Shown here: positions 31,196 to 43,803 of the stretch, piece after piece | How the letters are laid out: every line of letters begins with the position of its first letter | Numbering within the stretch: the first letter of the stretch is position 1 | From: Metaphire vulgaris | Lineage: Eukaryota; Annelida; Clitellata; Crassiclitellata; Megascolecidae | DNA length: 64,000 bases | NCBI GenBank assembly: GCA_018105865.1 | Contig: CM030868.1 | Span: forward strand, 9,674,245-9,738,244 | Direction: 5' to 3' | Notes under the pieces: model-generated | Database searches by the model: none | Told to the model about the DNA's origin: nothing | The model's input: only the letters and a program-made list of their open reading frames with translations | Made by a program: the position numbers and the translations under genes

Positions 31196-31459
31196 CCCGT
31201 GCACACCTCTATCATAGAGTAACTGGGGCGGTCATAGCTGGGGCGGCTACCACCTGTAACCCTATAATCTTCATGTTGCAGCTAGTATCACAAAACGATT
31301 TTATAGGTCTTCAATTTTAGTTATATAACAGATTTGTGGATTGTGATATGCTTTAGTGTGAATACTGTAACTAAGCAAATGAACTTATGAATTGCACTTG
31401 TGTGTGTTTTTACAAGAGCTTCTAGCAAAATGGAATGAGTGGTTAATTGAAAAGCAATA

Positions 31460-31576
31460 TTAGTGTCCAAGGCAATATGCCAATGCATTCCTAGTGACAG
31501 GATGGGCTGAGAGCAGTTTCTTTGCTTCTTCCACTTGACATTTGCTCCTTGTCAAGATGATTGCAGACGAGACAAC
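31460..31576 (-). CDS. GCKR: GCKR-like last exon with stop
   Basis: Acceptor ttttgcag, then VVSSAIILTRSKCQVEEAKK, LLSAHPVTRNALAYCLGH and TAA (31460-31462). It matches the LL-x-x-S/C-x-x-EAQ/EAK...L...A...V-R-A ending of GCKR. Confidence 0.92.
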   Translation of the reverse strand, partial: VVSSAIILTRSKCQVEEAKKLLSAHPVTRNALAYCLGH

Positions 31577-32308
31577 CTGCAAAATATTGTTACCAATTAA
31601 GTAAGTAAGTGAGTACAATTTTATGAATTCATGTGGCAGGAAACTTGATAAGACAAGACAAGATTGACACAAGTGATGATCTACATCAGATATTCTAAAC
31701 CTGAGAGAGAAGCACTATATAAGTGTATAAGATCTATTGTATCAAAGGCAGAAAAACGATCTACAGTAGGAGGCACAGGTCAGTAATTTACTGAAATCCA
31801 ATGGCTGTGATGAATTTGTCACAAATGAATGAATGTAGGCAAAGAAGGATTCTGCTGAGTGGTGTTTAGTATAGGCAGATTAATGAGTGTAATATACGGA
31901 GATTTTTTAAAGATGTTCTGTTAGTTGGAAAAAAAGACCGCTTTGGGAGTGCAATAACAAGGAAATTTTAAAATGAGAAAGAGAAAATATACGTGGATAA
32001 AGACAGGTTTTAAATTTTTTAATGGTTGGCTAAGGAGAGAGGTTGGTATTTTATCAAGAATTTTTCCTCCTCCTCTTCAAGCCAAGACTGCCAAGTTCAG
32101 TGACAGATCAGTTACTGTTTCTCATGGCAATGTGAACCTACGGAACACACTACTGGACAATGTTAAGAAAGCAAACTTTTTTGCTTTATTCAAATGTAGT
32201 CTAAATATCCACTTGTTTCACATCTTATTCAAGTGAGTTTATCAAAGTGCACTTGACTTTGGTCCTCACAAAGTCACAATGCATACAGTGCGTTAAAAAA
32301 ATTGTCTC

Positions 32309-32341
<33 letters not shown>

Positions 32342-35300
32342 ACAATAACATACTGAATACCTTTAGTCCATTGGTTGCAGTCTTGATATGTTCACTAACT
32401 GGCATATTTTCTTGAGTGGCAGTTAAAGAATTTGTATTATAAATTGATCTGAGCAACGCTGAATAGGCATCATTTCGAGAACACTCTCCAAATTTCTGCA
32501 AAATGTCCAACTGGTATTTTAAGGTGGATAGAAGATGGATAATACAATGAAGGATAAGGAAAAATTTGAAGGATAAGGAAAAATTTGGTTATTAAAATAA
32601 ATGTGCTCAAAGCTAACCCCTTAACTTTTGAAACATATGAAGCTTGCCAAGACTAGTATAGAAATGCCAAATAAGAAATGCCAAATAAGAAATGCCAAAT
32701 AAGAGTGAGGTGCATTAGTTCACTGTTCAGAAGTCCAGACGTTAAGGTACTAGCGTACGTTCAGTGAAAATAATAATATAGAATATATTACTGGATTTTA
32801 AGTGGTTTAATAGGATTTCTCCTGTGTTGAAAACCACTGTCACTTAAGTTACATCCCTCTATTCCAACTTCCATTTGTCCACTAGAGCTGTTATCTTTAA
32901 TTCTACAAAAAAACCACAATTCGCAGTATATAGTGCCAAACAGCACACATATTAAATTTCAGTCCATCGCAACTTTTAGAAAGCTGCCTAAACTAATATC
33001 CCATTGTACTTAAAGTTGATTTTTAAAAGTGATGACACTAGCAGCTGATACTGTCTTAGCATCTAATTTGTTCCATTTGTTCACTGGCACTAAAGAAATG
33101 TTGCTTATACTTTCTAACTCATTTGTTAAACAATATTTTGTCATGTCCTTGAGTTCCATTATACTGTGCTAGTGAAAAAATTCATTACATACTAATACGT
33201 AGCACTTCTACCTTGTTAGTCAATCTTAAGTTAATCAAACGTTAGTTAACCTTGTCTTACTCTCTTTTTCCCTAAAATAATTCAAGAAAATATTCATTAT
33301 TCATACCTGAACTAGTGAAACAGCTCTATGGAATAGCTTGTTATTGCTGAAAGAATACACAGGACCAACTATTTTAATAACAAAAGAATATAATAATTCC
33401 ATATGAATTCAAATTAAATATGCAGTCAAACCAACTTAATGTAACATTCAAGAGACCTCTCAAATTGCATGACATAAGGACAGCTGACATTAGTTTGTAC
33501 AACAAAGGTCTTAAATTCTTAAATGTACAGTTTTACATATCAGTAATTGGCTTAAAAAGATCCTCACAAATAATTTAATATATCACCAGACCTGTCTTTA
33601 TGTGTTGGAAATTGGGCACTGTGCCTGGGGACCCGTGCACCTTAGGGGTCCCGCGCGCTCCAGCCTTTTCATGTTTTGATCCTTTTTTGCTTATCAACTG
33701 GAGGATAAATTAATTGAAAGATTAAGCACCAAAAAACATGATGACCTTTTTTGCTTGTCAACTTTTTTGAGCATCAGAAAAACAAACTTTTATCACCCCC
33801 TGCTGGGGCCCTCATATATCGCGGGGCTCTAAGCATATGCCTACCTTGCCTATGCCTTAAAACGGTCCTAGATCCAACCCATCTGGGGTTCTGCAGGCCA
33901 CCAGGTGCCAGGGGCCTCACACTGGCAAAAGATGGGCCTGGATATTACAACAATATGGGTCAGGCATTCTTCAAAGATATGTTTGGGGAGTTCTGATGTA
34001 TGGATCAGAAACATGGACATTGACAAAAGCAACAGAAAGGAAACTGGAAGCTGCAGAGATATGGTTACTCAGATGTATGCAAAAATTTCATGGACAGAAA
34101 AAAATAACCGATGAGGAAGTACTAAAAGCCTTTGGTGTAAAAGGAAATTGCTAAAAACCATAAGAAAGCAAGAGTTGGAATTTTTCAGACATCTAATTAG
34201 AAAGGACGGATTGCAAAATCTAGTCATAATAGGAAAAATAGATGGGAAAAGAGCACAAAGGAGACAAAGAATAAAGTATACAGGCAGCCTAAGAGGCTAA
34301 GAGCAGCAACAAGAACTGAAGACAACATTGAACTGATGAGGAAAACCAGAAACAGAGAAGAGTGGAAATTGATGGTCTCTGATGTAGCAGAAGAAGCACT
34401 ATATAAATATTTTGTTACATTACATTACATCTTATATCCCCATAATTTGGAAATTGTCAACCACAGAAAACATCAACAGTGGAAAAAACCACTGTCTTGG
34501 GTCTTGAATTGCTAGACCAAGACAGTAATAATGCGTCACGAGACCAGAGCCAAGACCGAGACACTGGCCAGCAAGACCAAGACAAAGGCATTGAGAATAA
34601 GACTGACTCAAGACGAGACAGTGTCTTGAGATGTCACATCACTGTTTAGATCTAGTCTTAAAACATACCTATTTGGCTTGGCCTCATCCCCTTAGACTGC
34701 TCCCCCACCAATCGGACTGACCTTTCTGATCTGACCTGGCTCTTTTTTGGATTGGATTTGGTGCGTCATCAGCTGATGCCCTGTGAATTATGATAGTGGC
34801 ACTATAGAAGTTTTTTGATTGATTGCTTCATAAAGTGAAGAATCGTAAGTCCAGAGCAATTAAAGGGTGAATAATTAATTGGCTGCTGTAGTGTTCTAAT
34901 GTTCATTAGCCAATTTCTGGGCCTTGCTCCGTAATAAGGTTCACGTGGAGCAGGTCTTGTTTGATAGTTTTCCTCCATGATATCCTAGGTGTGTCTTTCA
35001 ATCTTTTGCTGTTTGATGATAGTCAATTTATTGCCTGATGGGAATCTGGATGGTCTCCATGTGGTGTACATATCCACGCCAACACATTTCTAATTGCCTT
35101 CTAATCTCCTCCATAGTCCATAGTCCTGTCCATCTTCTGATTTCAACATTGGCTATATGATTTTAACTACAGGCAGACAAACGTAATGTAAAAAAGAGTG
35201 ATACAAGTCAGTTAGATCTCATAAAAGGTTAAGAAAATACTTACCAGGTAGGCTTAGTTTCTCTGAACACAATGGTCATAATAAAGCTAATGTAGGTTAG

Positions 35301-38155
35301 TATTTAAAAAATAATAAGGCACTCTGCAAAATAGATACAAGCTAGTGTGCTGTTTTTTCAATAGAAAAAGAAGAGGAAGAGGAGGAAGAAGAAGAAGAAA
35401 ATGACTAAAATCAGCTTATTTTAAATAGGATTTATCCAAAATGCTGAAACACATACCTCACTTTCACATCAATCATGAAATTTTCATAGACTTTTCCCTT
35501 GAGAATGTGTGCACCTGTTGAGATGACATTGCAAGTCCACTTACAAGCAATCTCTTTAAACAGGGAAGAACAGAATCTGAATGTTTGATCGTCACATAAA
35601 GAGGAAAACAATGCCCTCGGCAAAGTGATACAGTGTATCAGAGTAAAACAACAACCAATGGCATCCTTGAAATTCTGAAAACAAAAGAATGCAAAATCAT
35701 AAAATAAATTGCTGCTTCAGAATTAAAGCTACAACTGGTAAGACATCATCTCACACATAATGACAATGTACATTGTACAACCTGATGTTTGAACCTACTT
35801 CAATTTGCACTTTCCCAAAAGTTAGTTTCCTGTTGCCCCTGTTGACTTTGTCTCTCGCCACAAAATATGCCAGTACAAACAGTGGCAAGATAACGAGGTT
35901 TGACAGTGCATGTTTTGAATAGTTGTTCATCTGTGGTTTTGCACACAGACAAAGTCATCCACACTCTTGATTTTAGATATGCATTCCTTTGCTTTTAATG
36001 CTGTAAACAGTTACATACTTGCACACAGCATAAATACCGGTACTAGGGAATGACTGGAAACCACTCTGGACATTTGATCTGGTTGGATAGTGTGGTATTC
36101 GGCAATATCCAGATTTGTCAAATACCGGGCGGGAAGATAGCAGAGTGGTAACAAGTTTGGATGATGGAGCAGGAGGTCGCAGGTTCAACTCCCTCAGAAG
36201 CCCTAAGGTCAACTCAGCCTTCTTTCACCAGAGTGTGGTGGCAACTGAGTAGTGGAGTAATCTGAGGAGTAAACAGGTGCATTGCATGAGAACGCTGGCC
36301 CCTTATCAGTAATCTGCACTAGTCGCCTGGCTGAGGGCCTAGAAATGGAGATCAGCACCGCTCCTACGAGCCTTGAGTGCTTGGGAATAACTTTACTTTT
36401 TTATGTCACAAAACTACTGATCTGAATATTGGTTTTTAACTTCTTCTTTGTTGAATGACTTAATTGGAACTTCATAGATTTAGTTTAACTTCACTCTGAA
36501 GTTGCAATTGTGATTTTAAAACTTGTCACAATACTTTATGCTTGTGGGATGTGTGATAACTTAATGAGTCTTTTTAGTTATGAGAAAATAATTATCCTAT
36601 TTATTTTCAACCCCAGAAGTAGTCTACCTGCAAACTCAAGACTCGTAGGGTCATTCTAATCCTGTGCTGTAATATTCGTTACAGGTCCGGATCGGGCAAA
36701 TGTGTGACCCAAAACATCCCTATCTGGCAAATACACTTCAAATGCTGAGTGCTTTAGACAGATGACATATATGCATGTGATAAATTATAGAAAATGCATA
36801 ATAAATGATCATGAGGAAGAGGGAACTTGTATTATTGCTGCATAGAACTACACATATTTGTGTGATAAAGTACAAAATGCCAATCAAACACATATAATTC
36901 AAGTATCATGTAATAAGTGGAAAAGTTTGGGTGAGTCACGATACACAAAAGTGACAAGGTTTGAACATAAGAGCCACACAGGCTGTTACACCTATTCCCC
37001 TGCATATAAAAATACTAGCAAAATACCAGAATCTAAATGAATGAGTGGCTGGAGTATGAATGATGACTCTCTTACAACAGTGGGAACAGAATCAGAGAAA
37101 CACAGAAGTGCTTTCATGGCAGTACAGTCCAGAATTTTACAACCAATCCAATCAATATCATCTAAAACAATAATTAATCAATTGAAATCAATGACATTTC
37201 ATGAAAAGGTTATTTAAAATCTCAAATCAAATCAATTACATCACTGCCACAGAAACCCAATTACTTTGTAATAATAGCCAACAATCTGAATGACAAAGCC
37301 ACTCATCATGGACTACTAGATACCTGAACAGCAAACTGAAGTTATAAGAATTTGACCACTACACCCACTAAATTTTTTAGCTGCACAGCGTGGAATAAAT
37401 ATATATTTTTGGGAGGGGTTCTGTTTCATGCCAGATTGTGGACTCTCAACAAATGTTTTATTAAATTTTGCAAAAATGGTTTTAAAGAGGAAAAAAATGC
37501 AAAACATTGGTGTAAACCTCATCTTTTGGCTTTCAAAGAATCCAAACAATTGCAAGTTGAAAAAATCCAAAATTACATGAAAATACACAGAACGCTCCCT
37601 GATGTAAAGTACCTTAGACAATTAGCCGTCCACTTCATTTAGTAGTCCATGTGCTGATACAAATTACCGGTAATAACAAAAAATCTACACGCCTGCATAT
37701 GCCATGGCTGTGGACATTCCAGAAGACTGGGCCGACAAATTCTAAGCCCTGTTTCTACATAATATTGCTGTGATTGGTTGTGGCTTGCTTTCATAATAAA
37801 GAGGGGAGACAGTACTATAGCCAGTCCCCATAGCTGAGCCAGAAGCAGATAAATCAATGAACGTTGGCAGAAGGCAAGTCAAGAGTGAGTGACTGCATAA
37901 TATACAGGGTGTCTCAGAAAAAAACCAGCAGAAAAACTAGAATTTCTTAAACATTCCTACATAGATTTCTATCAAAATTTCAATACGTGTAGAGCACATA
38001 TTTCCCCAACTTTCTGTATATTTTCATCTCATTTGCATGTAATTTGGCTATTTTGTGAGATATCAAAGTCAAACTTTGATTTTTAATAATCAGCCGCAGC
38101 TTGACAGGACTAAATATCTAGCTTCACATAAATTTGGTTTCATGTCAATGTTGGC

Positions 38156-38198
<43 letters not shown>

Positions 38199-38493
38199 AA
38201 AGTTTAAATCAAACGCAATTTTTTTAAAATTTTAAATTCACTGAATTCGACATAACAAGAAAAGTTTGATTTAAACTTTCAAAATGGATAAAATATCGAA
38301 TGAAGATAAGATGCAAATTCAGACATTTGCAGGAGCTTTGCTTTGGATACCAAACAATTTTTGCAAAATATCCTGAAAAGGATAGAACCTTTATTCAGTG
38401 AGAGATATTTGCAAACACTTTTTTTGCTGTGTCGAATTTTGTGAATTTAAAAACATAAAAAATTGTGCTCGATTTAAACTTACTACTAGTAAT

Positions 38494-38557
<64 letters not shown>

Positions 38558-39603
38558 CAACATTGACATGAAACCAAATAGATAGATATGAGATAGGGTG
38601 ATAGCTTGACATTTCAGACTCATCAAGGCCAGTTTGCTTAAGCCTAGGCTTAACTATTGCCAGTTTCTGCGATGCAGGTAGGCAGCCTTCTTTAAGAGAC
38701 CTATTGCAGAGCAACATTAAAAAGGCAAGAAACAGTCAATATTTAGTCATGCAAAATAAAAAAAGAGTTACAGTTTTGATAATAAAGGCATAGAAAGGAT
38801 GACTGTGTACATTTTTGAAGAACATCCAACGTTAATTTTCTGTCAAAGTCCATTTCACAAGGAGGGCATTGCAAGAATACTTTTGAAAGTCATTATCTCA
38901 ATTTTGCAATAGCAGACTAGTAAAAATCGCGTTACATCTGCAGTTTTGCCTGAGCGCATCACGTTCATGTTCCCATCAACCCTTGTATATCGCTGCATTC
39001 ACGGGTTGGGTCCGAACTATCTTGCATCCAAGTTTCGAAAGCATTCAAGGTTTCCACCTCAGGGCTGCAGACGACTGTCAGATCAGTCCGCAACCCTGTG
39101 TCTTATGGTTCCAAGAACGCCATCTTGTCACCGTTGGAGATCGTGCCTTCCCAGTGGCTGGGGCGTTGGGTTGGAACTCACTTCCTGGGCTGACATTTGG
39201 AGTCATCGTATGTAGATATTTTCAGGAATCAACTGAAGTCTTGGCTATTTAAGACTAGCTACTTAGTTTAATTTTGTTTAAAGTGTTCAGCAGATGTCTT
39301 TTGAGACAAGTTACCACTATAATCTTGAAGTTCTGAAAATACTTACTTTTGAAACAGACCAAACTGCTGTAAAGATTCTCATAATTAATATCTTAATATT
39401 CATCTTATAGCCTCAAAATTCTGCAGGACTTCAATTTGGCATTTGTATGGGATACTTCATCAAAAGCTTTAGCCAAGTCTAATTATATATTACGTTTACT
39501 GCTTTGCCCTCATCTAAGTTATCATAAACCTTCTCCAGAAAGTCTGACATGTTGGTCAAGCATGAATGCAGTTGACTATTAAACTGTTTTTAAAAATGCC
39601 ACT

Positions 39604-39650
<47 letters not shown>

Positions 39651-39701
39651 GCCACTACTACTACCACCGCTGCCACCACCACCACTACTACTACTACAAT
39701 A

Positions 39702-39739
<38 letters not shown>

Positions 39740-42700
39740 TATTATTATGACTACTATTATTAAAGTTGTTTGATTTTTCAACATGGATATACTTTATTTC
39801 ATCATCTTGTGATCAATGTAATTTAAGTTTATGATTTCATTGACTGGCAGATTTTGACTGGCAAAATTACATTTAAAATAGCCATTTGGAAGAGATACTG
39901 GAAAATACAAATACATGAATAATATTTTTAACAACAAAATGATGGTGCAACACAAAAATACTTACAATTTTCAGAAATAAATACAATTAAGTCATTAGGA
40001 GTAAGTGAAGGTATAATTTCTGCTTCAAAGTATTCAACTGAAATCTTCATCTATAATCAAAATATCAGACTCACAATAAATTACATCATCTAAACAAAAA
40101 CTGTTTCCATAAAATCACTAATGATGAACTAATATGATTTCAACTAAATAGTTAAATATGCCTGTAAACTTGGATCTATGAAATATAGCATTCAGATCTT
40201 GCTTACAACATGAGATAAATCTCCTTGCTTGTTTCCCATCAAGATAAAGCCTCCAATAACAAATCCTCTCATATCATTAATATCTAAAATGTCAATAATA
40301 AAACTAGCATGGCATATATCAAGCAATTCACCTTATTTGTTTTTGAAATCTATAGACAAATGTTGATGTTGCAAAGCTATACAAAATATGACTTAAAGAT
40401 TTGCACTAATGTAAGTAAGTAAAGTAAAATCTCGTGGATTTATATAGAGCCCTGGAAAGCAGCACTACAGTAGCTGCTTATTCTTAGGCGCTCAGCCTCT
40501 CTTAAAATTAAAATAGCCATAGGAAAGGTGTAAGATCAGCCAGGCAATAGTCAACATCCGAAGGGCAGTGAGGCTAGGTTGTTACAGCTATGGAGGAAAT
40601 GATTTAAGAAAAAGGAAGGATTTAAGCTTAGACCTGAAGACTGGAGGAGATAATGCAGGAATTATAGGAAATGGGGACTCAGATTTTATTGTTTGAAAGT
40701 GTCCATGTCTGCGGAGGGAAGCTGGGATAGATTTCCTAAGTTCAGGTGCAGCGTATGAGAAGGCACGGTTGCAAATTTTCAGGGATGAATGATTTAGTGT
40801 GTGTCACCATTCCAACATGCTTGAAGTGCACAATCTGCACATTTTTCTCACATACCATCATTGCTCATTTTAACTTTGTTTCGAATGACTTCATTTCATA
40901 GGCAAAAGTGTTCATTACTAGAAGAGAAGGAAAGGGGCAGGATATCTCCAGGATCCTTACTTTGTAAAGTGCCTACACTTCAAAGTGTGTGCAAATCACC
41001 ATTATTATGTTGACCAAGCAGATGTGGTACATCATTTGGGATGTCAAAAGCTTTACTAAAAAATATTGTGAGAAAGGGAGGGAGAGAGACTGAGAGACTA
41101 GATGTACTTTTTCGAGGAACTCTGACCATTCCCAAAGTCAAATAGAAATTTGTTAAAATGTTAGTTATCAAATTAATCCAATTCTGACCATCTGTCTAAT
41201 TGCCAAGCAAACAGGTTTATGGCAGACTCCGCCTCCTCAGAATGTGTGAATAGAAAGATATGTGTGGTAAAATTAAAGGTTTCTGTTGGTTTAAAAAGTG
41301 AGCTAATAACTTGATCACCATATAAAAGAGAATCAATCATAGCATCCATAGCTTGTTAAATGAGACTCCAGAAGAAGTAATCTAAGTCAACTGCTTCAGC
41401 GCAAGACAGGACGGTAAGTCACGGCTGACTTATTTATTCATACTTTACCTCAGACAAAGACATTTTACACAAAAAAACTTATCCACACACCCCAGTCAAC
41501 ATGTTGAAACTTGTGCTCAATTTTGGATGCATGTTGGTGATGCAATCTGTTACAGTTCTGACATTACCGGTAATAAGAAACCTAGGCCATTAAACCACAA
41601 CACTGAGCAGCATTTGATGTTTTGACGAGTATCCTAGTGGCCTGAGAGTCATGTGGTTTGGGGTTCAAACCTTGACCACAGCATAACTGTTTGTTTCTTT
41701 TCCAGGCACTTGTTCCCAGTCAAGTCAGTTGTGAATGGGTGCATCTGTGGAAGGAAAGGCAGCAAGGGAAAGATGGAAAATACCTACACTCAGCTGATGC
41801 CTTGAAAATATGATACAATAATAACAGAATTTGAGTGGTTCACTAGGATCTGCCCTGTGTGAGAACCACTAGGTTTCACTTGACCTTTCGTTCAACTATG
41901 AGTTTGCATTTTGACGCTTTCAGATATTGTGCCTTTTTGATTGGACAATAAAAAATTTGAATATTTCACTTAAAATTACTTTACAGAATCATCAAAATAA
42001 ATAACAGGTTTTATTACACAAAGACTTGACAATTCAAAATAATATATAACTGCATTATCTCAAATAAAAACTATTTGTCTTCTAAAAGGAACCCTTCCAA
42101 AAATAACCAATTTTCAACACAAGATTTAAAAGCTCGTCTCTTCAACAACACTGACAGAATTAAAGTAAAGTAAAAGTAAAGTAAAGTAAAAATCTGAATT
42201 TCTATTATTATGTTGCAGCACAACAGTAGCTGGTTATTCTTAGGGATGTCAGCCTCTACTAAAAAAAGCCATTGGAAAGGTGTGGGATCAGCCAGGCAAG
42301 AGTCAAGATCCGACTTTTTGAGGCTAGGTTGTTACAGCCCAAAGTCAAAAATGATTTAAGAAACAGGAAGGATTTCAAATTAGACCTGAAGACTTGAGGA
42401 GATAGTGCAGGGATTATAGGAAACGGGCACTCAGATTTTATTGTTTTAAAGTGTCCAAGTAGAAAGATAGGGAGCTGGGATCGAGTTCCAGAGTTCAGGT
42501 GCAGTTTATGAGAAGGCACGCTAAAACTTTCAGGGATGACTGATTTAATCGGGCATCCACAGAGTGAGATGAGATGACGAAGAAGTAATCGAGGAGGCTG
42601 AGGGGTTAATAGTGATCTAAGGTAGACAGGTTTTGATGACTGAAGTGAGCTATGTTTAAGTGTTATTATCTTATATTGGAATACGTTCAGTTATTTTAAG

Positions 42701-43762
42701 CCAATGTAATGATTTTAGTATGGGTGAAATATGATGAATTTAGGTGACATAGTAACAGCACAGCTAAAGCATTTTGTATTGATTGCAATTTGTTGATGGA
42801 GGCTTTGGGAAGGTTATAGTAGAGGGAGTTACAGTAATCTAATTTGGGGTGGACTATAGAGGTGGCGATTGTGGATGCAGTCTTGTTATCAAGACAAGGA
42901 CGTTGTGAATGGGTGCATCTGTGAATAAAGCAGGCTTTTGAAAGTTGGGAGATTTGTGATTCAAGTTTAGAAAAGAGTCAAATTTGAATCCAAGATTTCT
43001 AGCAGTTGGAACAGGGATTATTGTGGTGTCAGGAGCTAAAACTAGTTTAGGATTGTCAATTTTTTTGAGTTGTTTTGGTAGTCCGATTAAAAGGAACTCT
43101 GTCTTAGATGGGTTGAGAGCAAGGAGATTAGATGACATCCATGCAGAGATTGACAGAATGCAGATTCAAAAATAAAGAAGCATTGAATGAAAGAGGTGAG
43201 AAGGACAGGAATAGTTGAGTGTCATCTCAAAGAAAAACTATGATTTAATTTGAAAAATAATTAATTAGAGATGAAAGTGGTTGAATAATTATAATAAAGT
43301 GAATTACACTATAATAGGATGTCATAATAAAATCTTTTATGATTCTTGCTTCATCCCATGCAAAATTTATACTGGAATTGCATAAAGAAACTTCTTCCAA
43401 AAATGCAATACAAAAATCTACAGCAAACCTCAAAAGTCTCACTCAAACACCCAACTACCAGTATTTCTCGGGGATTGTCTTATGCTTAGGTTGGTCTTGT
43501 AGACCCATTAGACTGTAGGTAAGTATTGTAGCAGTTATGCAGTAAATGAATTTGGCATTTATGTATTATATACTACCAAGTTTTGTACTTGTAGATGTAA
43601 AGACACATAGACAAACAAACCTAGTCAAGGACAAGAGGCAAAGAATGAGAGTACACAGCAAGACAATAATATGGGAATGAATGGATATGTGAAACATAGT
43701 CATTCTCACACAGGGCAGACCCTATTGAACCATTTTAAAGAGTATTATTATTATTATTATTA

Positions 43763-43803
<41 letters not shown>

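Larger units (their letters stand above)
29812..31211. mobile_element. hAT element (TAGAGGAGTGCACGG) inside the outer MITE
   Basis: Exact TCATAGAG duplications (29804, 31212). Ends TAGAGGAGTGCACGG and CCGTGCACACCTCTA. Near the left end lie 'accgcggtaatccgcgg' palindromes, near the right end a 'ggggacgggg' minisatellite (31010-31195). No transposase recognised. Confidence 0.9.
29622..31250. mobile_element. Outer MITE with 'gctatgaccgccccagt' arms
   Basis: Left arm repeats 'ccagctatgaccgcccc' (29630-29700). The right arm 'actggggcggtcatagct' (31222) is its complement. It is split by the hAT element at 29812-31211. Outer target duplication not determined. Confidence 0.78.

Noticed and set aside
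35240..35310. Extra GCKR exon on the minus strand with a perfect gtaagtatt donor
   Set aside because: Translation shows no GCKR similarity, and exons 15 and 16 already join in phase without it. Probably a pseudo-exon in a repeat.
39566..39784. Poly-Tyr/Asn and poly-Ile/Val open frames
   Set aside because: Compound trinucleotide microsatellite.
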